Assembly: GCA_000720375.1 (NCBI GenBank)
Contig: JOAA01000002.1
Coordinates: 310,001 to 374,000 of the forward strand
Reading direction: 5' to 3'
DNA from: Rhodococcus rhodnii
GTDB taxonomy: Bacteria > Actinomycetota > Actinomycetes > Mycobacteriales > Pseudonocardiaceae
Length of the DNA: 64,000 nt
The translations under genes and the position numbers were made by a program. The notes under the pieces were generated by a model that was not told the origin of the DNA, ran no database searches, and worked only from the letters and a program-made list of their open reading frames with translations. The first letter of the stretch is position 1. Each line of letters begins with the position of its first letter. Shown here one piece after another: positions 17,676 through 27,192 of the stretch.

Positions 17676-18794
17676 GTGTCCAAGCAGCAGTTGCATGTCG
17701 TCAAGACGGTCACCGCACGAGAGCCGGTGACCGTTCTGCCGACGCGCGTTTCACTCAACTCGGGTGACACCTCGTTCGATGTCTTGGACGCGTTGTTCAT
17801 CAGCCTTTACACCACAGGTGAGCACACGGCGTCCCATAGCGCGAGGATCGATCCCGTCAAGGAGGAAGCGACTTTCCTGCCTTCCGGGGCCTCGGTCCTG
17901 CGGGAGGCTCGGAGCAACAACCGCAAATCGGTGCTCGCCAGCGGCGAAGGCTGGATGTTGTTGTCCCATCGTTGGGATGACAGCGTGACAGTGACCGTCA
18001 CAGCTGTTTCCGATGAGCTCGCCGAAAAGGTGCTCGCTGAAGCGATTGACGGTGTGAAAGCGGAGCCCACGGACGACACGGACGTCGTCACGATGGGGTT
18101 CTGGTACATGGGAGAGCGCGGCCCGAACCGTCGCACCCGCGACATCACGGCGCCGAACTGGCCAGAAATCCGCCGCAACTATCCGGAGAACGTCGGAACG
18201 GCGTTCGACAAGCTGATGGCGACCAAACCGGACGAGCTCAACGGCCGGTTGCTGCTGTTGCACGGTCCGCCAGGCACGGGCAAGACCACCGCGCTGCGGG
18301 CGATCGCGCAGTCGTGGCGGGAGTGGTGTGAGGTCGACTGTGTCCTCGACCCGGAGCGGTTGTTCGACAGCCCGTCGTATCTGCTGCAGGTCGCGTTGGA
18401 GGGCAACGAGGATGGCGACAAGCAGTGGCGGCTGTTGCTGCTGGAGGACTGCGACGAGTTGATCCGCGGCGAGGCGAAGGCGTCGACCGGGCAGGCGTTG
18501 TCCCGGTTGCTCAACCTCACCGACGGTCTGCTCGGGCAAGGCTGCCAGACGCTCATTGGTATCACCACCAACGAGAACCTGGCGCGGCTGCACCCAGCGG
18601 TCACCCGGCCTGGCCGGTGCCTCGCCCAGATCGAGGTCGGCGCGCTGTCGCAGGCCGAGGCGAATGCCTGGCTGGACGGCAAAGCCAGCGCACCCGGTCA
18701 CGGCGCGACCCTCGCGGAGCTCTACGCACTCGTGGCGGGAGCTGCCCCGGTAACGGCCGAGGCAGCGGACGAGCACGCCGGTCTCTACCTCTGA
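17676..18794 (+). CDS. AAA ATPase with N-terminal DUF5925 domain
   Basis: 372 residues from a GTG at 17676, 29 bases after the VOC gene. The N-terminal 165 residues match the DUF5925 type of actinobacterial AAA proteins (VLDALFISLYTTGEH, then MGFWYMGERGPNRRTRDI). The AAA module has Walker A HGPPGTGKTTALRAIA, Walker B WRLLLLEDCDELI and an arginine-rich end of the module (HPAVTRPGRCLAQIEVG). The Walker B is LLLLEDCDE, with acidic residues in place. It is cytoplasmic, with no transmembrane segment. Function unknown; related proteins are often orphans. The stop overlaps the convergent SGNH hydrolase gene by 10 bases. Confidence 0.88.
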   Translation: MSKQQLHVVKTVTAREPVTVLPTRVSLNSGDTSFDVLDALFISLYTTGEHTASHSARIDPVKEEATFLPSGASVLREARSNNRKSVLASGEGWMLLSHRWDDSVTVTVTAVSDELAEKVLAEAIDGVKAEPTDDTDVVTMGFWYMGERGPNRRTRDITAPNWPEIRRNYPENVGTAFDKLMATKPDELNGRLLLLHGPPGTGKTTALRAIAQSWREWCEVDCVLDPERLFDSPSYLLQVALEGNEDGDKQWRLLLLEDCDELIRGEAKASTGQALSRLLNLTDGLLGQGCQTLIGITTNENLARLHPAVTRPGRCLAQIEVGALSQAEANAWLDGKASAPGHGATLAELYALVAGAAPVTAEAADEHAGLYL

Positions 18795-19654
18795 AACCGT
18801 CCGAACAGGACAGTCGGCACGCTCAGCGCGGCGACCGCCTGCATGCCTTTGGCGTTCGGGTGCATCTGCGCGGCGGGTGAAGAGGGGAACAGGCCCTCGA
18901 CCCACTTGCGGTCGGCGGGCTGGCATGCGTCGTGCCCATACGAATAGGGATACGGGTTGACGAAGGAAGCCTTGTGCTTCGCGGCCTGTGCGCCGAGCTC
19001 CGCGTTGAGCTTGCGCGACGTCCGGTCGAAGTACGGCACGTCACCCGCGGCGAACGGGACCTGTGGAAAACAGGTCCCGCTCGCAGGCAGGATCCGCAGG
19101 TAACTCACCACGACGATGTGGGCGCGTGGTGAGCGCTTGCGGATCCCGTCAAGCACGGCGGAGATCTTCGGGCCGACCGCGGTGATCCTGGCCGCCAACT
19201 GGTCCGTGCCGGCGGTGTAGTGCCGTTCGCACGGATTTCCCTGCTGGTCCTGCGACGCGAGACGGCCGCAGGTGGCGACGATCTCACCGAAACCGATGTC
19301 GTTTCCGCCGATCATCAGCGTGACGAGTTCGGTGTCCGCCTTCAGCGCGGTCAGCTGCGGCGGGTTCGTCCCGCCGGAGACCTGCTGTGGCCTGGTCATA
19401 TCGACCGTCCTGGCACCACCGCAGGTCACGTCGGTGAAGTTCGGGATGCGCAGCCACTTGGCGATCAACGAGGGATAGTTGTGGTCCGACCGCGCACATC
19501 CTGCTGGTTGCCCGACTTGTTGCGGAATGCCGGGACCGGACGCGTATGAGTCACCCAATGCCACATACGAGCGGTACAGGCCGTGCCGTGGCTGTGCTGT
19601 CGCCGGAGCGACGAGCAGCCCGAGCAGCGTCACCACCAGCACGAAGACTCGCAT
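18785..19654 (-). CDS. Secreted SGNH/GDSL hydrolase (lipase/esterase family)
   Basis: 289 residues from the ATG at 19654; a TTG three codons upstream is also possible. A short Sec signal peptide (MRVFVLVVTLLGLLVAPATAQ) precedes the catalytic domain. The four SGNH blocks are present: YVALGDSYASG with nucleophile Ser, the Gly-rich block VTCGGARTVD, IGGNDIGFG with Asn, and the C-terminal MHPNAKG with His. Cys pairs suggest disulfides in an exported enzyme. It probably hydrolyses lipid or acyl esters outside the cell. It follows the flavin monooxygenase gene by about 10 bases on the same strand. Confidence 0.9.
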   Translation of the reverse strand: MRVFVLVVTLLGLLVAPATAQPRHGLYRSYVALGDSYASGPGIPQQVGQPAGCARSDHNYPSLIAKWLRIPNFTDVTCGGARTVDMTRPQQVSGGTNPPQLTALKADTELVTLMIGGNDIGFGEIVATCGRLASQDQQGNPCERHYTAGTDQLAARITAVGPKISAVLDGIRKRSPRAHIVVVSYLRILPASGTCFPQVPFAAGDVPYFDRTSRKLNAELGAQAAKHKASFVNPYPYSYGHDACQPADRKWVEGLFPSSPAAQMHPNAKGMQAVAALSVPTVLFGRFQR

Positions 19655-19664
19655 GCCGGACAAC

Positions 19665-21182
19665 CTAACAAGACAACACCTGTCGCAGCACGTTTTTCAG
19701 CGTGGCTTCGTCGGCCTTCGACGTGGTCCGCCACGCCACGATCCCGTCCGGCCGGAGCAGGCACGCGCCTTCGCGGCCGACACCGAACCGGTCGTACTGG
19801 TCGCCCAGTGACCGGTACTGGACGCCGGCGTCGAGTTTGTCCCAGCCGCCGTCCGGGCCCGCGAGCAGCACCCAGCCGGCGCCCCAGACGTCCAGTGTGG
19901 ACTCGCCAGACGGCAGAACCACGTGCGGCGCGTGGAAACCCGGTTCACCGGAGAGCTGGAACGGGTTGATCGTCAGCGAACCGTCGTTCGGCTCGGCGAT
20001 CACCGCGCTGGACGTGTGCCGCATCCCCATGATCGCCTCGAACCAGCCGACCGCCTCGGGAATGTCCGGGCCCGCGAGATGCGGTGCCATCCGCTGGACG
20101 TAGTTGAACAGCGACTCGTCGACCACCAGCTGAGCGGCGAGCTTGCGTTCCGGCTCGTAGGTGTCCAACAGGCCAGCGCCCGCTTGGCCGTGTATGACGG
20201 CTGCAAGCTTCCATGCGATGTCGAAACCGTCGCACACGGCGGCGTTCCCGCCAAGCCCGCCGGTCGGTGGCGTGACTTTGGCGGCGTCACCGACCAGGAA
20301 CACGCGGCCGTCTCGCCAGCGGTCGGCGATCCGTGCCGCCATCTCCCATGGGCCTTTCCAGACGATCTCGGGTGCGAGATCCGGGATGTCCATGCCGATC
20401 CGAATCAGGTCGATGATCCTGGCATCCGGATAGTCGGCGTACGACTCGCCGTTCTCCGGGTGGTACTCGATCGAGAAGATATGCCTGCCCGGCACGCTCG
20501 TGTTGACGTACGCACCGGTGAAAGCGGGATTCTGCAAGTAGTAGAGGCCCTGCACGTCCTCCGGCAGCACCTCGGTGAGGTCGGCGTCGAACACGACGCC
20601 GATGTGGTTGGCCAGCCCACCGTAACCGGATCGGGGGATGCCCAGCCTTTCCCTTACCGGACTGCGGTTTCCGTCGGCCGCGATCAGATAGGAGGCCCGG
20701 ACCTCTTGTGCACGACCGGAAACGAGATCGAGCAGCTGCGCGGTAACCCCGTCACCGTCCTGTACGAACGACACCAACTCGGTCGAGAACCGGACGTCGG
20801 CACCGTGTTTTCTGGCCTGTGCCAACAGGATCGGCTCGGTCTGGTCCTGGCTGGCCGATCCCCAGCCCGCGGGTGCGAGCTGCGCGATCTCCTTGTGGAA
20901 GTCGCCGAAGTTCTCCACGATGGAATGAATCACCCGGCCGCGCACGCTCTCCACGACCTTGATCGTGAAGTCCGACGACCAGTCACCGATCGCGAGCACC
21001 TCATCGGAGACGCCACCGATCCGCAGAAACTCCATGGTCCGCGGATGCTGCCCGGACGCCCTCGGATGGATGGAAGTGCCCTCGTGCCGCTCCACGACCA
21101 GCACATTCACCCCACGAGTCGCCAGAAACATCGACGTCGACAGACCACCGAGTCCAGCACCAACCACGATTACATCAGTCAT
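19665..21182 (-). CDS. FAD-dependent monooxygenase (aromatic hydroxylase, PheA/TfdB-like)
   Basis: 505 residues. The FAD fold is complete: [18 protein letters not shown] at residues 4-21, the DG motif [15 protein letters not shown] at about 170, and [20 protein letters not shown] at about 290, the GD motif that binds the ribityl chain. The C-terminal third is the thioredoxin-like domain seen in phenol-hydroxylase and anthracycline-type hydroxylases (PheA/TfdB, RdmE). Reaction by family: NAD(P)H and oxygen-dependent hydroxylation of an aromatic or polyketide ring. No biosynthetic neighbours are present, so catabolism or detoxification is more likely than antibiotic tailoring. It reads into the SGNH hydrolase gene. 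Confidence 0.9.
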   Translation of the reverse strand: MTDVIVVGAGLGGLSTSMFLATRGVNVLVVERHEGTSIHPRASGQHPRTMEFLRIGGVSDEVLAIGDWSSDFTIKVVESVRGRVIHSIVENFGDFHKEIAQLAPAGWGSASQDQTEPILLAQARKHGADVRFSTELVSFVQDGDGVTAQLLDLVSGRAQEVRASYLIAADGNRSPVRERLGIPRSGYGGLANHIGVVFDADLTEVLPEDVQGLYYLQNPAFTGAYVNTSVPGRHIFSIEYHPENGESYADYPDARIIDLIRIGMDIPDLAPEIVWKGPWEMAARIADRWRDGRVFLVGDAAKVTPPTGGLGGNAAVCDGFDIAWKLAAVIHGQAGAGLLDTYEPERKLAAQLVVDESLFNYVQRMAPHLAGPDIPEAVGWFEAIMGMRHTSSAVIAEPNDGSLTINPFQLSGEPGFHAPHVVLPSGESTLDVWGAGWVLLAGPDGGWDKLDAGVQYRSLGDQYDRFGVGREGACLLRPDGIVAWRTTSKADEATLKNVLRQVLSC

Positions 21183-21320
21183 GAAAGCATCTTAGAAACT
21201 AAGAGAGTCGGTTGGCAAGACTTATTTTCGGTGAAGGTTCCATCGGGTGGACGCTATGGTGAGGGCATTCGGCCGTGGCTAACGTGCTGGGCACCTGGTC
21301 CGACTCTTGGAGGCCGACAC

Positions 21321-22382
21321 GTGAGCGGTGGTTGGCGAGAAGGGGACCCAGCGGGCCGGCGCCGCTGGGTGCGTCTCCCACGGCCACTTGTCCTTGAGTC
21401 GGGCTTTTCGCTGCCGGACGTGCGGATCGCCTACGAGACATGGGGATCGCCCACGTCACCCGCGATCTTGATACTGCATGCCCTGACGGGTGACAGCCAC
21501 GTCGCTGGACCGGGCGAGCCAGGCTGGTGGGAAGGCCTCGTAGGCCCAGGCAAGGCGGTGGACACGAATCAGTACTTCGTTGTGGTCCCGAATGTGCTCG
21601 GCGGATGCCAGGGAAGCACCGGCCCCTCGTCGGCAGCGCCGGACGGGAAGGCTTGGGGGAGCAGGTTTCCGTCGTTGACCGTGCGGGATCAGGTTGCTGC
21701 CGAGGCGCTTTTCGCTGACGCTTTGGGAATTTCGTCGTGGGCTGCGGTACTTGGCGGGTCGATGGGTGGGATGCGGGCGCTTGAGTGGGGCGTGATGTAC
21801 CCCTCCCGGGTGTCTGCCTTGCTTTTGCTGGCGTGTCCTGCGGCAGCGTCTGCCGATCAGATCGCTTGGGCCGCGCCCCAATTGCACGCGATCCGGGCTG
21901 ACCCCGGATGGCAGGGCGGGGACTATCACGGTTCCTCTGGGCCAGTCGCGGGTTTGGGAATCGCCCGGCGGATCGCGCACATCACGTATCGCAGCGAAGC
22001 CGAACTGGCGGCGCGTTTCGGCCGTTCGCCTCAGGGCGACGGCAGGTTCGCGGTTGAGTCCTACTTGGACCACCATGCCGCCAAACTCGTCCGCCGGTTC
22101 GACGCGGGCAGTTATGTGGTGCTCACGGAGGCGATGAATTCACACGACGTCGGCAGGGGGCGTGGCGGGATTTCGGCGGCTTTGACGCGAGTTCAGGCAC
22201 GGACCGTTGTCGCTGGGATCGACAGCGATCGGCTGTATCCGTTGGCTCAGCAGGTTGAGCTGGCTCGCGGTATTCCGGGCGCAGGTGAGGTTCGCGTGGT
22301 CAATTCGCCTTACGGGCATGACGCTTTCCTGATCGAAACCGAGCAGGTCTCCGCCTTGGTCAAAGAACTACTGACCTCATGA
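21321..22382 (+). CDS. metX: Homoserine O-acetyltransferase
   Basis: 353 residues from a GTG at 21321 with GGAGG 7 bases upstream. The frame is open far upstream over the flavin monooxygenase gene, but that extension is a shadow. Alpha/beta-hydrolase motifs match MetX: the HALTGDSH segment, nucleophile Ser at about 147 in GGSMGG, catalytic Asp at about 303 in GIDSDRLYP, and His at about 333 in YGHDAFL. Reaction: acetyl-CoA plus L-homoserine to O-acetyl-L-homoserine, the first step of methionine synthesis by sulfhydrylation. The usual partner metY is not in the window. The 138-base gap upstream shows no SAM riboswitch I can recognise. A 66-nt repeated element follows the stop. Confidence 0.93.
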   Translation: MSGGWREGDPAGRRRWVRLPRPLVLESGFSLPDVRIAYETWGSPTSPAILILHALTGDSHVAGPGEPGWWEGLVGPGKAVDTNQYFVVVPNVLGGCQGSTGPSSAAPDGKAWGSRFPSLTVRDQVAAEALFADALGISSWAAVLGGSMGGMRALEWGVMYPSRVSALLLLACPAAASADQIAWAAPQLHAIRADPGWQGGDYHGSSGPVAGLGIARRIAHITYRSEAELAARFGRSPQGDGRFAVESYLDHHAAKLVRRFDAGSYVVLTEAMNSHDVGRGRGGISAALTRVQARTVVAGIDSDRLYPLAQQVELARGIPGAGEVRVVNSPYGHDAFLIETEQVSALVKELLTS

Positions 22383-22422
22383 CCGCCTCAACCCCAACCC
22401 GACCACTATTCACGAACCGAAA

Positions 22423-22488
22423 CCCCAAACCCCACCCCAGGACATCCCCCACCACTCCCGGGGGGACGACCCCAGGCCAGTCTATCGG
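22423..22488 (-). repeat. 66-nt element, copy A (downstream of metX)
   Basis: Read on the minus strand it begins CCGATAGACTGGCC and contains CCGTCCCCCCGGGAGTGG-like sequence and a G-rich end. It matches the copy at 35311-35376 at 61 of 66 bases without gaps. In metX sense it starts 40 bases after the stop, as a C-rich stretch followed by a short C5/G6 hairpin. It may be a terminator, an RNA-stability element, or, on the other strand, a promoter with a TAGACT -10-like box. Confidence 0.75.
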
Positions 22489-22570
22489 TGGGGCTTGATC
22501 AACAGGGGGTTGTTGGGTGGCTGTGGATAACTTGATTTGACGGTGGTTCCTTTGGGGACGGCGTTGCCTG

Positions 22571-23240
22571 GTCAGCGCCGGATCTAGGGTTGCGCCGGGA
22601 CTCGGGGGCAGGGCCGGATCTAGGGGCAGGGCTGGATCTCAGGACGGGCTGGAACTCAGGGCAGCGTCGGATCTCCGGCAGCGCTGGAACCCAGGCCAGG
22701 GCTGGAACTCGGGGCGGGGCTGGAACTCAGGGCAGCGTCGGATCTCCGGCAGCGCTGGAACCCAGGGTGGCGCTGGAACCCAGGCGGGGCCGGAACGTAG
22801 GCCAGGGCTGGAACTCGGGCAGGGCCGAAACCCAGCGCAGCGCCGGAACTTAAGCAGGGCCGGATCTCGGGGCGGCGCCGGAACGCAGGGCAGGGCCGGA
22901 ACCCAGGGCAGCGCGCCGGATCTCGGGCGGCGCCGGAAACCCAAGCGGGGCCGAAACTCAGGGCGGCGGTAAAACCCAGGCTGGACCGGAACCCAGCGCA
23001 GCACAGGAACCCAGGCAGTGCTGGAACTCGGGGTGGCGCGGGAACGCAGGGCTGTGCCGGATCTCGGGCAGCGCCGGAACCTAGGCAGGGCTGGAACCCA
23101 GGGTGGCGCCGGAACGCAGGGCCGGAACCCGGGGCAGCGCTGGAACTCGGGCGGCGCTGGAACCTAAGCAGGGCTGAACCTCAGCGCAGCGCCGAAACCC
23201 AGGTCAGCGCAGAACTCAGGACAGCGTCGGTACTAGGACA
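22571..23240. repeat. Minisatellite of about 38 units of 17-18 nt
   Basis: Imperfect head-to-tail units with consensus near GGCAGCGCCGGAACCCAG; common variants change GCAG to GCGG or CAGG and AACCCAG to ATCTCGG or AACTCAG. I counted about 38 units. A 50-base block at 22646-22695 recurs without a mismatch at 22717-22766, showing recent expansion. The last unit runs into the 3' end of the minus-strand gene at 23233, so its final codons and stop are made of repeat. Frames across the array give only low-complexity Pro/Arg/Ala peptides. The stretch 22489-22570 before the array holds no gene. Confidence 0.85.
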
Positions 23241-23718
23241 GCGCCTCGGTGATCCAGTCGGCGACCGGCAAATCCCGGCTCGTGCATTCCGCAGCCAGCT
23301 TTATAGTCCACCGCAGCGCCTGCATCATCACCATGGCCATTTCGGCCGGTGCGGCGTTGGCCAGTGCGATCTCGATCTGGTCCTTCGCCGCCTCGGTATC
23401 GCCGTGCACTTCGGCCAGCAGCGTCCGCACGGCTGTGCGGACGGGTGGGTCTGCTTCGTCGATCGGGACTTCTTTGCCGTCGTCGTCGTAGACCTGCATC
23501 TTCACGGGCGCTGTTCCGCCTGAGCCCAGGGTTGCCACCATCGCGCTGCATTCGCGGAACAGCATCAGCATCAGTTCGGTGGCTTCTTCGCGGCCCCGGT
23601 CTGCGGCGAAGGCGGTCATTCGCTCTACTGCCGACGTGTCCTCACCGGCGTGCATCGACGCCAGCGCTTGGCTGGCTGCCGCGATGATGCGTTGCGGTTG
23701 CTCGGAGTTCGGGTCCAC
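23233..23718 (-). CDS. Protein of unknown function
   Basis: 161 residues from the GTG at 23718, preceded by GGAAG 8 bases upstream; a TTG at 23733 would add five residues. The product is acidic, mostly alpha-helical and Met-rich: a first half with SALASMHAGEDTSAVERMTAF-like helices, a short insertion (KMQVYDDDGKEVPIDEADPP), then helices including MAMVMMQALRWTIKLAAECT. No signal peptide or membrane segment, and no family recognised. The stop codon and last codons are formed by the first unit of the adjacent minisatellite. It lies downstream of the GGDEF/EAL gene on the same strand (90 bases apart), so it could share that transcript. Confidence 0.65.
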   Translation of the reverse strand: MDPNSEQPQRIIAAASQALASMHAGEDTSAVERMTAFAADRGREEATELMLMLFRECSAMVATLGSGGTAPVKMQVYDDDGKEVPIDEADPPVRTAVRTLLAEVHGDTEAAKDQIEIALANAAPAEMAMVMMQALRWTIKLAAECTSRDLPVADWITEALS

Positions 23719-23808
23719 TAGGACATCTTCCAACAGCCGGACTGCCGGATGACAAGACCGGGCATGTGATCCGTCACCCGGTTGGATGATCTACGATTGC
23801 CGGTAACT

Positions 23809-25995
23809 TCAGGCCCCGTTCACTGACGGGGCCGAGCGTTCAGGGAGCACACTCTCCAAATCCCCCGGAACTCCGGCGAAATCTCCCTGCCCGCGGGTCA
23901 CGCCCAGTGCGTGCCACCATGCCGCGTCCTGTGACGTCGGCACGTCGACCACACTCACGGTCGCGCCGGTCTTGCGGAGGTTCTTCACCATGTCGCGAGT
24001 GACCTTGGTCAGCAATGAGTCCGGTTTGCGCAGATCTGGCCGGTTCGTCACCAACGACCCGGCCAGGATCACCGACTGGATCGCCTCGTCCTCGACGAGC
24101 GCGAACTCGGTCTGGCTGCCGGTGAACTCGTGCAGTCCGGTCACAACACCGTTGTCGTGCAGCGCCTGCAGGTTCGACTGTGCTTCGCCGCGGTTGGCGA
24201 TCACCGCGCGGGCGTCGAGCGCGATTTCCAGCCGCGACGGCGGCAGGCCGCTCCTGGCGATCAGCCGGTTGATCACCGCGGCCAGGTTGCCGTCGGACGA
24301 CTGCATCTGGGTGAGGCGGAAACGCAGCATCACGTCGCCCGTGCCGTGTTCCGCAGCTTCGGCCGCCGCACGCATCGCTGCCCATGGTCCGATCGTCAGC
24401 GACATGCCGGTGCTCTCGGCCATGTCACGGCAGCGGTAGTGGCCGATCACGCCCTCGGTGGGGTGATTCCAGCGCAGCAACACCTCGACCGCCACGGTGC
24501 GCCCGTCGGCCAAGTCGACGACCGGTTGGTATTCGCAGTCCAGTTCGCCCATTTCCCACGCGCCAGGCATCGCCGCGGTGAGTGCGAAGAGATCCTTCTG
24601 TTCGGCGTCCTCGAGGACGTTGTGCGCTTCCCACTGGCGCTTGCCGACCGCTTTGGCGCGCCGCATCGTGGAATTCGCCGCCCGCAACAGGTCCAGCCTG
24701 CCGTGCGCCCGCCCGGTGTGCTTCGCCACGCCGATGCTCACGCAGACCGCGACGCCTGTGTCGCCGATGAACGTCGGTTCGGCCAGCCGTTCGTTGATCT
24801 GGTCGATCAGGACCTGGTAGTGCGGCACGTCCGGGGTGTTCTCGATCAGGATCGCGAACTCGTCGCCACCCACGCGGCCGATCACGGCGTTGTAGTCCTG
24901 CACGATCCCGCGCAGCTCGTTCGCGACCACCTGCAGCATCCGGTCGCCGGCCAGGTGCCCGAGACCGTTGTTGATCACGGAGAACGAGTCGATGCCGACG
25001 TGCAGCAGCGTGATCGACGTCTGCGGGCCGGCGCCCTCCAGTACAGCGTCCAATTTGGACTGGAAGTGCTGGCGGTTGGCCACGCCGGTGAGCATGTCGC
25101 GGACGGACTGCTGGCCCAGCTGGTTCTGCAGCGCCTGCAGCTCGCTGAGGTTCTCGACCATCGTGACGTGGTACGCCGGCACGCCGTTGACGTCCCGCAG
25201 CAACGAGATCACCAGGTAGACCCACGCGATGGTGCCGTCGTGGCGGACCATGCGTCTGCGTTCCCTGATCCGCGGCATGATGCCCTCGGTCACCTCGCGG
25301 TACGAGATCACCACGTCGTCGGCGTCTTCCGGCGGGAACAGGTCGCGGACGTTGCGCCCGGCCAGCTCGGACTCCGGGCACTCGAGGATGTGCGCCAGCG
25401 CGGAGTTGGTCTGCACGAAGTTGCCGGCCATGTCGGTCAGCGCCATACCGATCGCCGAGGCGTGGAAGACCTCTTCGAACCGCTCGGTCGCGGCGCGCTC
25501 GCGCCGTTCGGCTTCCCGTTTGGACTTCAGCAGCGCCTGCTTGATGTGCTCCTGCTGGTCCAGCGTGCGGTGCCGGATCGCGTTCGAGTAACCCGTGGCC
25601 AGGTTGGACAACAGGCCGACGACCTTCTCGGCCAGCCGGCGGTCGGTGCGGTTCTCCGAGTCCAGCAGCAGCGCGCCCGCCAGGATCTCCACGGTCACCT
25701 GCAAGCTCTCCGGGCCGGTGAAGTCGTTGTGCACCAACGAGTTGCCCACGGCGATCGCCGGTGACGGGTCGAACAGCTCCGCGTTGACGGTGTCCGCGAG
25801 CACGTGCACCTGCTCGAGCAGGAACTGTTCCATCTCCTCGGCCGTCATCGGCACGTAGGCGGTCCTGCCGATCACATGCGCCCACGCCTTGGCGACCTCG
25901 GCGCGCCTGCGGGCACGCTCGGGGTCCAGCGGCACCGGTGGGTTCACCGGCCGTTGTCCTGCGGTGTCACGACGCACCTCTTGTGGTCGGGGCAA
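23809..25995 (-). CDS. PAS-GGDEF-EAL protein, cyclic-di-GMP signalling, EAL domain probably inactive
   Basis: 728 residues from a TTG at 25995; a GTG at 25947 with AGGA upstream is an equally good start. Order: a helical N-terminal domain (about 20-150), PAS (about 165-285), GGDEF (about 295-455) and EAL-like (about 475-715). The diguanylate cyclase signature is intact (GGDEF at about 376; Asp in VGIDSFSVINNGLGH). The EAL signature reads EVL (about 504), and later catalytic blocks are lost: the expected ExTE site reads EIALD and the Asp-Asp metal pair reads His-Glu. So it probably makes c-di-GMP, with the EAL part as a sensor. There is no transmembrane segment. In streptomycetes such proteins tune development. 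Confidence 0.88.
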   Translation of the reverse strand: MPRPQEVRRDTAGQRPVNPPVPLDPERARRRAEVAKAWAHVIGRTAYVPMTAEEMEQFLLEQVHVLADTVNAELFDPSPAIAVGNSLVHNDFTGPESLQVTVEILAGALLLDSENRTDRRLAEKVVGLLSNLATGYSNAIRHRTLDQQEHIKQALLKSKREAERRERAATERFEEVFHASAIGMALTDMAGNFVQTNSALAHILECPESELAGRNVRDLFPPEDADDVVISYREVTEGIMPRIRERRRMVRHDGTIAWVYLVISLLRDVNGVPAYHVTMVENLSELQALQNQLGQQSVRDMLTGVANRQHFQSKLDAVLEGAGPQTSITLLHVGIDSFSVINNGLGHLAGDRMLQVVANELRGIVQDYNAVIGRVGGDEFAILIENTPDVPHYQVLIDQINERLAEPTFIGDTGVAVCVSIGVAKHTGRAHGRLDLLRAANSTMRRAKAVGKRQWEAHNVLEDAEQKDLFALTAAMPGAWEMGELDCEYQPVVDLADGRTVAVEVLLRWNHPTEGVIGHYRCRDMAESTGMSLTIGPWAAMRAAAEAAEHGTGDVMLRFRLTQMQSSDGNLAAVINRLIARSGLPPSRLEIALDARAVIANRGEAQSNLQALHDNGVVTGLHEFTGSQTEFALVEDEAIQSVILAGSLVTNRPDLRKPDSLLTKVTRDMVKNLRKTGATVSVVDVPTSQDAAWWHALGVTRGQGDFAGVPGDLESVLPERSAPSVNGA

Positions 25996-26336
25996 CGGGT
26001 AATCCTGGGACTCTCAGTGGGGTCTCGTACAGATATCGGACTGGGGCAGTCGCGGGGTTACCGCCGTCCGGGCAATCGGCACCATCGGGACGTGACGATC
26101 GAAGGATCCACGACTGCTGCACACCTCTCGGTCCGTTCTGGTGATGGCCAGGCTACTCAGCGGAGTACTCATCCGGTAGACGGGCGCACCCTCCCGGCCC
26201 ATTCAGGCGAGTTGGCGCCAGCGAATGGTTGCTCACCGTAGCGCGCGTTACGCCGATCGAATGAAGCAAGGTCGGAAATCGCGACTCGTTCGGCCAGGAA
26301 TCTGTTCGTTCCGCAGTCAGTCGAGTGAGTCTTGAC
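25996..26336. other. 341-base gap without a gene
   Basis: No supported frame on either strand. It holds the upstream region of the GGDEF/EAL gene. A small hairpin (TGAGTC/GACTCA, 26326-26339) overlaps the stop of the methyltransferase gene and might end that transcript. Nothing else stands out. Confidence 0.5.
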
Positions 26337-27149
26337 TCAGCGCTTGACACCCACCCCGGCCCAGATGCCGTCCTCCTCGGGATGCGCCCCGGACGGCGGC
26401 GTGATGTCCGGCCGCCAGTTCGACGCGGCCACCAGGCCGGGCGAGGCCATCTCGAAGTCGCCGAACAGGTCGATGATCTCGCTGCGGGTCCGCAGGCAGG
26501 CCGTGTTGTGCGCCTTGGCCTGCACCGCCTCGATGATCTCCTTGGCGTGCACTTTCTCGAAGTCGGCGGTGAAGTGGCTGATCGCCAGCGCGCTGCCGGG
26601 CACGACGGCGTCACGGTAGCGGTCGAACGCGCTGTAGACGTCCGTCTCCGCGGGCACGTGGTGCACGCTGGCGATCGCGAGCACGCCGAGCGGTGCGTTG
26701 AAATCGATCAACCTGAGCGTGTCGGGGTGTTTCAGGACATCGTCCGGACGGGTGAAGTCGGCCTCCACGATCGCGGCTTTCTCCTCGCCGTCGAGCAAGA
26801 GCTTGCTGTGTGCGATCGCGACCTCTTCGATGTCCACGTAGACCACCCGGCATTCCGGATCGGCTTTCCGCGCGATCTCGTGCACGTTGCCGACCGTCGG
26901 GATACCGGAGCCGAGATCGAGAAACTGCCGGATGCCGGATTCGATCATGAAAAGCACGGCCCGGCGCATGAACGCCCGATTGCTCCACGCGATCTGCCGC
27001 GCGTTCGGCTGGATCTTGATCAGCTGGTCGAACACCGCGCGGTCGCTGGCCAAATTGTGGCCGCCGCCCAATGCGTAGTCGTAGATCCGCGCGGGAGAGG
27101 GACGCGCCGGATCGAGGTTCTCTGGAATCCACCCGCCATCGCCGGTCAT
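26337..27149 (-). CDS. SAM-dependent methyltransferase, DUF574 / Methyltransf_19 family
   Basis: 270 residues. Hallmarks of this actinobacterial family: the opening PARIYDYALGGGHNLASDR, the SAM-binding motif FLDLGSGIPT at about 90, VVYVDIEEVAIAHSK, and the closing LVAASNWRPDITPP. These proteins are abundant in actinomycetes; their substrates are mostly unknown, though some sit in natural-product or signalling loci next to XRE/DUF397 genes, which are absent here. It is cytoplasmic. It lies 43 bases downstream of the TetR gene on the same strand and might be cotranscribed with it. Confidence 0.9.
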   Translation of the reverse strand: MTGDGGWIPENLDPARPSPARIYDYALGGGHNLASDRAVFDQLIKIQPNARQIAWSNRAFMRRAVLFMIESGIRQFLDLGSGIPTVGNVHEIARKADPECRVVYVDIEEVAIAHSKLLLDGEEKAAIVEADFTRPDDVLKHPDTLRLIDFNAPLGVLAIASVHHVPAETDVYSAFDRYRDAVVPGSALAISHFTADFEKVHAKEIIEAVQAKAHNTACLRTRSEIIDLFGDFEMASPGLVAASNWRPDITPPSGAHPEEDGIWAGVGVKR

Positions 27150-27192
27150 CGAAGAACCCTGTTTCGTCTGATTCGGGTAAAGCGGCGAAAGC

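Noticed and set aside
19665..21182. Antibiotic tailoring hydroxylase of a polyketide cluster
   Set aside because: The monooxygenase resembles such enzymes, but no polyketide synthase, glycosyltransferase or other cluster gene is within the window.
19923..21320. Long plus-strand extension of the metX frame
   Set aside because: It lies antisense to the well-supported flavin monooxygenase gene; the true start has a GGAGG site at 21309-21313.
21183..21320. SAM riboswitch upstream of metX
   Set aside because: I could not find the conserved core of SAM-I, SAM-II or SAM-IV in the 138-base leader. A covariance search would settle it.
22423..22488. 6C RNA homologue
   Set aside because: The element has one run of six C and one short hairpin per copy; 6C RNAs are defined by two C-loop hairpins. 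I kept it as an unnamed element instead.
22522..22530. Perfect DnaA box (TTATCCACA on the minus strand)
   Set aside because: Only one copy, with no cluster, AT-rich unwinding region or dnaA gene nearby; a single 9-mer can be chance.
22571..23240. CRISPR array or coding repeat protein
   Set aside because: There are no spacers between the 17-18-nt units, lengths vary by a base or two (which breaks frames), and the encoded peptides are low-complexity.
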